Assembly: GCA_027424065.1 (NCBI GenBank)
Contig: DAIBYH010000004.1
Location: 1-17,452, forward strand
Reading direction: 5' to 3'
DNA length: 17,452 nucleotides
DNA from: Candidatus Parcubacteria bacterium
GTDB lineage: Bacteria > Patescibacteriota > Minisyncoccia > UBA6257 > 2-01-FULL-56-20
The notes under the pieces were generated by a model. That model was not told the DNA's origin. It saw only the letters and a program-made list of their open reading frames with translations, and made no database searches. This document shows positions 1 to 5,710 of this stretch, piece by piece (within the stretch, counting starts at the first letter, position 1; each line of letters starts with the position of its first letter). The translations under genes and the position numbers were made by a program.

Positions 1-12
1 TCTGCAGGCTCC

Positions 13-1014
13 TCAGATCTCGTATCCGGGAAATTGCCAGGGGAGGGGTGCGGTTTTCGGCTTCTGGTATTCGTATGGCAGGTTTGCCATGAACCGATCG
101 CCGTAAGGACGGTTGCTGTCCGGGAAGACGGTCACGACGCGGATCTTCCCTTCCGGATTGCGCAGGGCGTCCAAAGTTCCGGCCGCTTTCCGTTGTTTCA
201 GGAATTGCAGTCCGCCAAGATAGGCGAAGCCGCTGCTCGGACCCGGTGTGAGTCCCATGATCCAGCTGAACCAGAGGCTTGCGAGGTAGGATGGCCGAGT
301 ACTGATCTCCACGATCTCATCGGTGGCCTCTTTCCAGGGGAGCGTGATCTCCTTCATGCGATCCCGGTCGCGGACGCCGGGGATCTCTTGCTTGGGAGCA
401 AGGAGGACGCCGACGATCGTGACATTCTCCGAATGTTTACGGAGACCTCGGCTGATACCGACGATGGTTCCGCCGGTTCCGATCCCTGAAACGAGAACTT
501 CCGGTGCGCCGCCGAACCGATCGATGATCGTTTGGGCGGCAACGGTCTCATGGAGGGTGGTGCCGTCAAGATTGGCGTACTGGTCGAGGTTATGATGCCC
601 CGGCAGAGCGCCCATCTTTCGTGCTGTTGCGATCCCGCTCAGTCCATCTTCCGGGGGGATGAGTTCGGCTCCCGCAAGGAGGAGCGGATAACGTTTTCCG
701 TCGGGGATGTCCGGCGGGACGATGAGCTTGATCCGGAAGTCCCCGTACGACCTCGCCATATTAGGGAGAGTGACGCCGGTGCTTCCGGAAGTGTTCTCTA
801 CAAGGGTGTGAACGCCATTCAGCGCGCCCGATTTTTGGGCTCCTCTGAGGAGGCCGCCCACCGTGAGAAACTTGATGTTCTCGTAGGGCAGGTGGTACGC
901 GACGGCCGCGAAGAGCTCCACGCCGTCATCCGCGAATGGGTTGAGGGATTGTGAGACGGGAATGACCGGAAAAGGCCATTCGTTCCAGTGCTGAACATAG
1001 TGACTTGGCTCCAT
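13..1014 (-). CDS. PLP-dependent cysteine synthase-like enzyme (fold type II)
   Basis: A 333-residue protein of the fold-type II PLP family (cysteine synthase, cystathionine beta-synthase, threonine synthase). The substrate-loop motif TSGSTG lies at residues 75-80 (TSGNTG in cysteine synthases). The glycine-rich phosphate-binding loop GTGGT lies at 179-183. Lys48, in ENIKF, is the likely PLP Schiff-base lysine, about 27 residues before the substrate loop as in the family. The usual KDR around that lysine is replaced by KFL, and the N-terminus is short, so the exact substrate is uncertain; a cytoplasmic beta-replacement or lyase reaction is the inference. The ATG follows a GAGG about 5 nt upstream, one of the few Shine-Dalgarno-like sites in the window. 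The gene stands alone; panD lies behind it on the same strand 76 nt upstream. Confidence 0.8.
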   Translation of the reverse strand: MEPSHYVQHWNEWPFPVIPVSQSLNPFADDGVELFAAVAYHLPYENIKFLTVGGLLRGAQKSGALNGVHTLVENTSGSTGVTLPNMARSYGDFRIKLIVPPDIPDGKRYPLLLAGAELIPPEDGLSGIATARKMGALPGHHNLDQYANLDGTTLHETVAAQTIIDRFGGAPEVLVSGIGTGGTIVGISRGLRKHSENVTIVGVLLAPKQEIPGVRDRDRMKEITLPWKEATDEIVEISTRPSYLASLWFSWIMGLTPGPSSGFAYLGGLQFLKQRKAAGTLDALRNPEGKIRVVTVFPDSNRPYGDRFMANLPYEYQKPKTAPLPWQFPGYEI

Positions 1015-1090
1015 AGGATCCTCGTGTTTTTTAATTTAACAACCACTCGTATCCTTATATAAAACGCCTGGGACGTCAAGGATTCCCGGC

Positions 1091-1474
1091 TCAGCTTTGC
1101 GGTGGAATGGCCGAGTGTTTTTGCACCTCCGTTACTTTGTTCTTCTCGTCAACGAACACGACGAGAGGGTTCAGATCTTTCAATTCCGACGGCTCGAGCC
1201 ATGCTTCGGCGAGAATGACGACCTTGTCGCCTTTTTGAAAATGCCGCGCCGGCGGGCCGTTCAGACAGATGTCGCCTTTGCCGCGGTCGCCCGGCATGAT
1301 ATACGTTTGCCAGAAAACGCCATTTGAAGCATTTGTGATATTTACATATTGGAAGGGCTTCATGCCGGCGGCATCGATCAGGTTCTCGTCGATCGTAATT
1401 GAGCCGATGTAGTTCAGGTCGGCGTTCGTAACGGTTGCGTTATGGATTTTAGCCATGCAGGCGCGGATCAGCAT
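1091..1474 (-). CDS. panD: Aspartate 1-decarboxylase-like protein (PanD family)
   Basis: A 127-residue PanD-family protein. PanD makes beta-alanine from L-aspartate for pantothenate, using a pyruvoyl group formed by self-cleavage between Gly24 and Ser25. Here YIGS places the scissile pair at exactly 24-25, Lys9 is at its family position in AKIH, and Thr57 and Tyr58 are present. Several active-site positions differ: the family Arg54 is Phe, and the loop after Asn72-Gly73, normally Ala-Ala-Ala, is Pro-Pro-Ala. Self-processing therefore looks intact but aspartate binding may be altered. The start at 1474 is chosen because it restores the family N-terminus and numbering and because a TACAAT box ends 6 nt upstream. 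A start at 1522 would add 16 unrelated residues and run through that promoter. No other pantothenate gene is in the window. Confidence 0.85.
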   Translation of the reverse strand: MLIRACMAKIHNATVTNADLNYIGSITIDENLIDAAGMKPFQYVNITNASNGVFWQTYIMPGDRGKGDICLNGPPARHFQKGDKVVILAEAWLEPSELKDLNPLVVFVDEKNKVTEVQKHSAIPPQS

Positions 1475-1480
1475 GCTTCC

Positions 1481-1508
1481 ATTGTAGGCCTCGGCTTCGG
1501 AAATACAA
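1481..1508 (-). promoter_or_regulatory. panD promoter, predicted leaderless
   Basis: On the minus strand, TTGTAT (1503-1508) and TACAAT (1481-1486) are separated by 16 bp. The -10 box ends 6 nt before the ATG at 1474, so transcription would start at the start codon. Confidence 0.6.
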
Positions 1509-1579
1509 TAGGAAATTTCCATTCACGCCGCGATGCGCTATGATGTCGGAGTGGTGCAGCGATCAAAATTACAACCATA

Positions 1580-2632
1580 ATGAGCAAAAATTCCCTAAAA
1601 GAGGGTCTCCAGGAATATGTGGACATGAAAAGCTCGGCAAAGCTCGTCGTGCGGTATGTTCCGGACGACAATGCTGGCGCAGCGGTGAAGATCTTTGATG
1701 ATAATGATGTGCAGGTCGCGGAAGCGGTTTTTCTGCCCGATCGTATCGATGAGGCCCATATCCTGTGGATGGAATCAACGGAACTCCTGCGCTCGCGCGT
1801 CGGAAAGAACGAGGACCCAGGAGTCATTCGTGCTGCGGCCATGAAATTGTTCGCACTGTTCCGCGGCGAGAAGGTCTCGTTCCGTAGCGATTCCGCCGCA
1901 TCTGAAGAGCGTAAGCCTTCGGGAGACTTTGCTCCGAACCCGGGCAAGCGGATCGAGATCGAGGTTGACGGCGTCGTGTATGAACGGTTGCCGGTGAAGA
2001 CCCGCATCATTACGACCGCTGATACCGATATTCTGCCGCTCATTGATGAGTACGTGAAGCCTTATGTAAAGCAGGGGGACGTGGTGTATGTGAGCGAAAA
2101 GGCGCTCGCGATCACGCAAGGCCGCGTAGTGGATATGGGCGCCGTGAAACCGTCGGCGCTCGCACGGTTTCTTGGTGCGCGCGTGGGCAATGCCTACGGC
2201 ACGGCCGATTTTCACGGGTTCGGCCACGGTACGGCGCTTGCCATGCAGCTTTTCATAGAAGAGGCAGGTTATTTGCGCGTTCTTCTTGCGGCGGCGATCT
2301 CGGCAGTCACCCGTCCGTTCGGCATCAAGGGCATGTTCTATCGTATTTGTGGCAAGCGGGCGAAGTCCATCGACTGCCCGATGTCTTTTCTCGTTCTTGA
2401 ATACGCCCATTCCGTGAAACTCGCGCCCAATGATCCGAGTGGCGTCGCGAGACGGATCAAGAGGTCCATCGGTTGCGATGCGGTGATCTTGGATGCGAAT
2501 TACCGTGGCGCGTTCTCTTTGGGAAAGTCCACGCGCAGTATTTCGGAGCCGTTCATCGGGAAGCTCTTTGCCGACAACCCTGCAGGGCAGAGCGACGAAA
2601 TGACGCCCTTCGTCATCGTGCGAAAAAAATAA
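1580..2632 (+). CDS. F420-0:gamma-glutamyl ligase-like (CofE superfamily) protein with extra N-terminal domain
   Basis: A 350-residue protein in two parts. Residues about 138-350 match the CofE/F420-0:gamma-glutamyl ligase superfamily: VKTRIITTADTDILPLI at the domain start, then QGDVVYVSEKALAITQGRVV, which corresponds to the family segment ending in EGR, and a C-terminal ISEPFIGKLFADN segment. Residues 1-125 are an unrecognised soluble alpha/beta-looking region followed by a charged linker (105-122). True CofE adds glutamates to coenzyme F420. Nothing else here suggests F420 synthesis, and such proteins are common in Patescibacteria without it, so the substrate is unknown. No Shine-Dalgarno is seen before the ATG; a TATGAT box at 1539-1544 could give a leader of about 30 nt. 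An in-frame ATG at 1625 is a possible alternative start. A bidirectional terminator directly follows the stop codon. Confidence 0.75.
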   Translation: MSKNSLKEGLQEYVDMKSSAKLVVRYVPDDNAGAAVKIFDDNDVQVAEAVFLPDRIDEAHILWMESTELLRSRVGKNEDPGVIRAAAMKLFALFRGEKVSFRSDSAASEERKPSGDFAPNPGKRIEIEVDGVVYERLPVKTRIITTADTDILPLIDEYVKPYVKQGDVVYVSEKALAITQGRVVDMGAVKPSALARFLGARVGNAYGTADFHGFGHGTALAMQLFIEEAGYLRVLLAAAISAVTRPFGIKGMFYRICGKRAKSIDCPMSFLVLEYAHSVKLAPNDPSGVARRIKRSIGCDAVILDANYRGAFSLGKSTRSISEPFIGKLFADNPAGQSDEMTPFVIVRKK

Positions 2633-2653
2633 CGCCCTCGGGCGTTATTTTTT
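2631..2653. terminator. Bidirectional intrinsic terminator between convergent genes
   Basis: AACGCC (2631-2636) pairs with GGCGTT (2641-2646) around a CTCG loop and is followed by a T-run (2648-2653). An A-run before the hairpin supplies the T-run on the other strand. The stem contains the stop codons of both flanking genes. Confidence 0.85.
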
Positions 2654-2878
2654 CTCGGCTTCTTCCGGTTCTTTGCCGATGAGCTTTTGCGCTTCTTCGA
2701 GATGGTGCTTCGGAACGTAGACCGCCGTCGGACCGCTGTCCACGCCGACGCCCGCCATGACATCTCCCGTTTCTTCGAACTGCAGGAAACAGGGAACGCC
2801 GTTGTTCTCAAGAAGCCCCTTGATGCCCTCGGCTTCCATCCGGGTCGGATAGGATGCGAGATAGGTAAGATCGTTCAT
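2645..2878 (-). CDS. DUF2007-type small signal-transducing-like protein
   Basis: A 77-residue protein beginning MNDLTYLASYPTRMEAEGIKG. The pattern of a beta strand, the phrase 'R-x-EAEGIKGLLENNGVPCFL' and a closing valine-rich strand with 'EEAQKLI' resembles DUF2007 (putative prokaryotic signal-transducing) domains, which have a ferredoxin-like fold of about 65-70 residues. Function in this family is not established. The start at 2878 is preferred because the domain begins right there and a TATTAT box ends 6 nt upstream. An upstream start at 2983 would add 35 residues of low-quality sequence and read across that promoter. The C-terminal tail (EEAEKK) is charged and the stop lies in the shared terminator. 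Confidence 0.75.
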   Translation of the reverse strand: MNDLTYLASYPTRMEAEGIKGLLENNGVPCFLQFEETGDVMAGVGVDSGPTAVYVPKHHLEEAQKLIGKEPEEAEKK

Positions 2879-2884
2879 GTTTTT

Positions 2885-2890
2885 ATAATA
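2885..2890 (-). promoter_or_regulatory. -10 box of the DUF2007 gene, predicted leaderless
   Basis: TATTAT on the minus strand ends 6 nt before the ATG at 2878. No good -35 is seen; TGCCCA sits 17 bp upstream (2908-2913). Confidence 0.5.
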
Positions 2891-3162
2891 GCATACTCCG
2901 CCAATTTTGGGCATGAAAGAATTGCTGCCGGCAGGGCGTAGTAATAGGTGAACATGAGAGAAGATCGGTTGATCGGCTTTCATGCAAGGTTATTCCTCCA
3001 AAGGTCGATAAACATGATCACCCAACGAACATGAACGTAGTAATGTCGGTATAGTCATTGAAAACTCAAGCCCCAGACAAGGAAGAAATCGGCTCCGGCG
3101 CCGCCCTTGCAAATGACGGACCGTGAGCTACCTCCCGAAATAAATGAATAGCGGCCAAGGTG

Positions 3163-3192
3163 AAGCAAGTCCTCGCGCGAGGGCTTGCTTTT
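3163..3192 (+). terminator. Terminator-like hairpin upstream of the ECF sigma gene
   Basis: AAGCAAGTCCTC (3163-3174) pairs with GAGGGCTTGCTT (3179-3190) with one T.G wobble, GCGC in the loop, followed by TTTT. It points along the plus strand and lies about 78 nt before the sigma-factor start. It could end a small transcript or attenuate read-through into the sigma gene. Confidence 0.65.
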
Positions 3193-3257
3193 CCGAAGTG
3201 CAGCGCATCGACCGGCGAAAATGTGCTTTTGAAACGAGGACAAGAAGAAGGTACGAT

Positions 3258-3263
3258 TATTAC
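3258..3263 (+). promoter_or_regulatory. -10-like box of the sigma factor, predicted leaderless
   Basis: TATTAC ends 6 nt before the ATG at 3270. No consensus -35 is found at 16-18 bp; TTGAAA at 3229-3234 is too far (23 bp). The alternative that the sigma factor drives its own promoter cannot be judged from one site. Confidence 0.4.
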
Positions 3264-3269
3264 ACTGTT

Positions 3270-3839
3270 ATGGATTTCCAAACCGATGAATCATGCGCCG
3301 TACGGGCGCAACAGGGTGATCAGGCGTCCTTCGGCGCTCTCGTGGACCGCTACCAAGCGAAACTGTTGCGCTATGGCAGAAAATTCCTTTCGGCGCAGGA
3401 GGATATCGAGGACATCGTACAGGACGTTTTCGTGAGCGCTTATCAGAACATCAGGAGTTTCGACGCGTCGCAGCGTTTCTCGCCTTGGATCTACCGCATT
3501 GCGCACAATGCGTTCATTGATACCCTGAAGAAGAAGACCCGCAGCCCGTTCATCTTCATGGACTTTGATACGCTTATTTCCTATTCGATCCCCGACGATT
3601 CCGTCGATCGGGAGCGCGATCAAAAAGAAGTGCGGGAAATGATAGAGCAGGGGCTCGGCCGCCTTTCTCCGAAGTACCGCGAGGTTCTCATCTTCTATTA
3701 TCTGGAAGAGCTCTCGTACAAGGAGATCGCGGACATTCTTCGCATTCCCCTGGGAACGGTGAGCGTTCGCGTAAGGCGCGCCAAAGAGGAGCTCAGGTCG
3801 GTTTTAAAAACTATGCATACGAGCCAACATGACAAATGA
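3270..3839 (+). CDS. RNA polymerase sigma factor, ECF (sigma-70 group 4) type
   Basis: A 189-residue ECF sigma factor. Region 2 (about residues 18-88) reads SFGALVDRYQ..LLRYGRKFL..EDIEDIVQDVFVSAYQNI..FSPWIYRIAHNAFIDTLKKK, with the typical DIVQDVF core-binding stretch. Region 4 (about 124-178) contains LSPKYREVLIFYYLEELSYKEIADILRIPLGTVSVRVRRAKEELR, the helix-turn-helix that reads the -35 element. Region 3 is absent, as usual for the group. The start at 3270 is chosen because homology begins about there and a -10-like box sits 6 nt upstream; a longer frame from 3144 would translate a terminator-like hairpin. It overlaps the next gene by 11 nt, which implies translational coupling and suggests that the membrane protein regulates it. 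Confidence 0.9.
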   Translation: MDFQTDESCAVRAQQGDQASFGALVDRYQAKLLRYGRKFLSAQEDIEDIVQDVFVSAYQNIRSFDASQRFSPWIYRIAHNAFIDTLKKKTRSPFIFMDFDTLISYSIPDDSVDRERDQKEVREMIEQGLGRLSPKYREVLIFYYLEELSYKEIADILRIPLGTVSVRVRRAKEELRSVLKTMHTSQHDK

Positions 3840-4569
3840 GCCGCAGGGCCGGAATTTCAAAGAACGCGTTTTCGCGAGCATTGCGGAGCGCGATATCAAG
3901 ATCCATCCGAAGATCTATTTCGTGGTGCGGATCGTTCTTTTGGCGATCGTGGCATGCATGACGCTTCTCGTTTCGGTTTTCATAATCAATTATGTCTTTT
4001 TCAGTTTGCGCATCAGCGGCAGGAACATGCTTCTCGGCTTCGGGTCCCAGGGGTGGATATGGTTCTTTGCTTATTTCCCGTGGGCCCTCTTGGCCGTTGA
4101 CGTGATCCTTATGGGATTACTTGAGTGGCTGCTCAAGCAATTCCGCTTCGGATATCGGAGCCCGACGCTTTACCTCTTGATCGTTCTTTTTGCAGTAACG
4201 ATCTCCGCGGGTTATTTCATGAACCGAATTTCAGGGATCGATGATGCGCTCCTGCGCCAGGCCGATCTGCACTATCTTGGCGGACCGCTGGGGCAGGCAT
4301 ACGAAAGCGTCCGGGGTTCGCACCTTGCCGATGAGGGGATCTGCGAATGCGCCGTCACTGCCGTGAACGGCAATGTCATCACGGCGCGGGACATCAACTC
4401 GACAAGCAGCGAATTTCTTACCATCGTTGCGCCGCCCGGCTATGTCGCAACGAATTCCATCCAGGTCGGCAGCGTCGTTTTCGTCGCGGGAACATTGAGC
4501 CCGAGCGGTACGATCCAGGCGTTCGGTATCGGCCCGCTTGCAACGAGCGATATCGATTTCATGAATTAG
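3829..4569 (+). CDS. Three-span membrane protein, candidate anti-sigma factor
   Basis: A 246-residue protein overlapping the 3' end of the ECF sigma gene by 11 nt. Residues 1-29 are charged and probably cytoplasmic. Hydrophobic spans lie at about 30-58, 74-102 and 112-131. The C-terminal part (about 165-240) is soluble and beta-rich (ICECAVTAVNGNVITARDI..VGSVVFVAGTLSPSGTIQAFGI), resembling a small OB-like barrel, and would lie outside the membrane if the N-terminus is inside. No family is recognised, and no classical anti-sigma (ZAS HxxxCxxC) motif is present. The anti-sigma role is inferred only from the overlap and topology. An alternative is an envelope protein that is a target of the sigma factor. 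Confidence 0.8.
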   Translation: MTNEPQGRNFKERVFASIAERDIKIHPKIYFVVRIVLLAIVACMTLLVSVFIINYVFFSLRISGRNMLLGFGSQGWIWFFAYFPWALLAVDVILMGLLEWLLKQFRFGYRSPTLYLLIVLFAVTISAGYFMNRISGIDDALLRQADLHYLGGPLGQAYESVRGSHLADEGICECAVTAVNGNVITARDINSTSSEFLTIVAPPGYVATNSIQVGSVVFVAGTLSPSGTIQAFGIGPLATSDIDFMN

Positions 4570-4616
4570 TCCGCCAGAGATCGGATCTCGATAAATTCAC
4601 GCTCGGATCTTTTTCC

Positions 4617-4734
4617 TCTCCGTCATCCCGAGCCCGCCGAGGGATCCTTTCTGTTCTGCCATTCTGAGCGAAGCGAAGAATCTTGTCTTCGTGCGGCGGA
4701 AAGGATTCCTCGCTTACGCTCGGAATGACAGAGA
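4617..4734. repeat. Palindromic interspersed repeat (REP-like hairpin element)
   Basis: The arms TCTCCGTCATCCCGAGC (4617-4633) and GCTCGGAATGACAGAGA (4718-4734) are inverted copies matching at 15 of 17 positions. A second inner pair, CGAGGGATCCTTTC (around 4638-4651) with GAAAGGATTCCTCG (around 4698-4712), extends the stem. The middle holds a further related unit, CATTCTGAGCGAAGCGAAGAATCTT. Sequences of the type GTCATTCCGAGCGAAGCGAGGAATC recur in intergenic regions of many bacteria. No open frame or transposase is present. It separates the anti-sigma candidate from the convergent protease gene and may also act as a bidirectional transcription stop. Confidence 0.8.
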
Positions 4735-4787
4735 AGAAGGGAGGTGTGCACCGCGCACGGGCTGCCGTTTTTTAAGATCGGGGAAAT

Positions 4788-5435
4788 TTATGAATGCCGG
4801 ACCAGGGATATGGTTCCAAGCGCCAGAATGGCGACGATCTGGATCGCGATATTCGTAAAAATAAGACCGAGCGCGGCAAGGCCGATGTTCACGAGCGCAG
4901 GTGCCGACACGAAGAACAAGATGATAAGCGCAAACCATGAATTCTTGAGGTCTTGAAAGGAGGGCCCGAGCATGGCGCCGGCGTTCAGCGAAAGAAAGAT
5001 CATGACCCAGCTTTGCCAGGCAAAAAGACGCACTTCGGCAAGAAGCCGGATCGGTTCGGTGAAAAGAGCGGACCATCCTGCATTCGGAGCGAGCTGCGGA
5101 AGAATGAAGAAGTTTCCGAGGAGATAGCGGTTCACGAGAAAGAGAAAGAGGAGGCCGCCGGCAATAGGCGCAACGGAAATGAAAAGTTCTCCAACGAGGG
5201 GGATCTTGGATTTTTGATGAACGACGCGGGGCTGGTCCGAGAGGACCGTGAATTCCCTGATCTTCGCGCCGGTGAAGAGGCAGAGGACGGCATGCGATGA
5301 TTCATGCACCAGGGCGCCGACGTAGTAGAGCCAGCGGACCGGCCCGTAGTTCAGATATCGGCCGTTCAAAAAATTGCTCACATATCCGAAAGCGCTCACG
5401 AGAACGATCACGATGCCGAGCCGGAGATCAAGCAT
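4788..5435 (-). CDS. M50-type intramembrane zinc metalloprotease
   Basis: A 215-residue polytopic membrane protein with the zinc-protease signature HESSH at residues 44-48 in a hydrophobic helix and a second conserved element GPSFQDLKN, with Asp162 as the likely third zinc ligand. This matches the M50B (site-2-protease-like) group of small integral membrane peptidases. About five hydrophobic segments surround these motifs. The substrate is unknown. It could release a membrane-bound regulator such as the anti-sigma candidate nearby, but that is only a hypothesis. The ATG at 5435 lies 4 nt downstream of the last base of tRNA-Leu on the same strand, so the gene is probably co-transcribed with the tRNA and freed by tRNA processing. 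The reading frame continues upstream through the tRNA (to 5528), but that part is tRNA sequence and is not coding. Confidence 0.85.
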   Translation of the reverse strand: MLDLRLGIVIVLVSAFGYVSNFLNGRYLNYGPVRWLYYVGALVHESSHAVLCLFTGAKIREFTVLSDQPRVVHQKSKIPLVGELFISVAPIAGGLLFLFLVNRYLLGNFFILPQLAPNAGWSALFTEPIRLLAEVRLFAWQSWVMIFLSLNAGAMLGPSFQDLKNSWFALIILFFVSAPALVNIGLAALGLIFTNIAIQIVAILALGTISLVRHS

Positions 5436-5439
5436 AGAG

Positions 5440-5523
5440 TGCGCGGGAGAGGATTTGAACCTCCAAGCCCTTACGGGCGCTACCACCTCAAGGTAGTGCG
5501 TCTGCCAGTTTCGCCACCCGCGC
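5440..5523 (-). tRNA. tRNA-Leu (anticodon GAG)
   Basis: An 84-nt class II tRNA. The acceptor GCGCGGG (5517-5523) pairs with CCCGCGC (5441-5447), with discriminator A at 5440. The D-arm carries GGC-type Gs (AACTGGCAGACGC). The anticodon stem CTACC/GGTAG has a seven-base loop TTGAGGT, giving anticodon GAG for CUC/CUU leucine codons. A long variable arm (GCCCGTAAGGGC) and a T-arm GGAGGTTCAAATCCTC complete it. CCA is not encoded; CTC follows the discriminator, so CCA must be added after transcription. Confidence 0.97.
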
Positions 5524-5532
5524 AGCATTAAA

Positions 5533-5561
5533 ATACTAAGTTATCTTCTGCTTTTCGTCCA
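5533..5561 (-). promoter_or_regulatory. Probable promoter of tRNA-Leu and the M50 gene
   Basis: On the minus strand, TGGACG (5556-5561) and TAGTAT (5533-5538) are 17 bp apart. Transcription would start about 3 nt before the mature tRNA end. Confidence 0.5.
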
Positions 5562-5632
5562 GCGTCCGATGCGCTCCTCCCGCGCCGTATCCGGCGTTCC
5601 GTAAGGCGCCGGGCCTGTGCATTACTTTCATA

Positions 5633-5659
5633 TTGATTTTGAGAGTGATGGTGTACAAT
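5633..5659 (+). promoter_or_regulatory. Possible promoter of the single-span surface protein
   Basis: TTGATT (5633-5638) and TACAAT (5654-5659) are separated by 15 bp, shorter than the optimum. The leader of about 45 nt would contain a small hairpin (AAGAGA 5667-5672 with TCTCTT 5679-5684) and an A-rich stretch, with no Shine-Dalgarno. Confidence 0.45.
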
Positions 5660-5710
5660 TAAAGCAAAGAGAGCGTCGTCTCTTCATTTCAATAAAAATT
5701 AAAAATTTTC

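Larger units (their letters stand above)
2879..3257. other. Gene-free spacer upstream of the sigma factor
   Basis: Apart from the divergent -10 boxes at its two ends, no convincing protein gene is seen on either strand. Short open frames here lack conserved-looking sequence. The stretch holds a TATAGT box (3050-3055), a hairpin CAAGG..CCTTG around 3080-3111 and a strong terminator-like hairpin (3163-3192), all on the plus strand. This could mean a small RNA gene. Confidence 0.4.

Noticed and set aside
1775..2410. A 211-residue antisense frame opposite the F420-ligase-like gene
   Set aside because: Arg/His-rich composition and no domain pattern; the plus-strand frame is longer and recognisable.
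3144..3269. A longer N-terminus of the sigma factor
   Set aside because: These codons run through a terminator-like hairpin and encode Arg-rich sequence unlike ECF sigma factors; homology starts near 3270.
4347..4667. A 106-residue open frame overlapping the end of the anti-sigma candidate
   Set aside because: It is an out-of-frame Arg/His-rich shadow that runs into the palindromic repeat.
5436..5528. N-terminal extension of the M50 protease through the tRNA-Leu sequence
   Set aside because: The extra 31 residues are a translation of the tRNA itself; the hydrophobic protein starts at the ATG at 5435.
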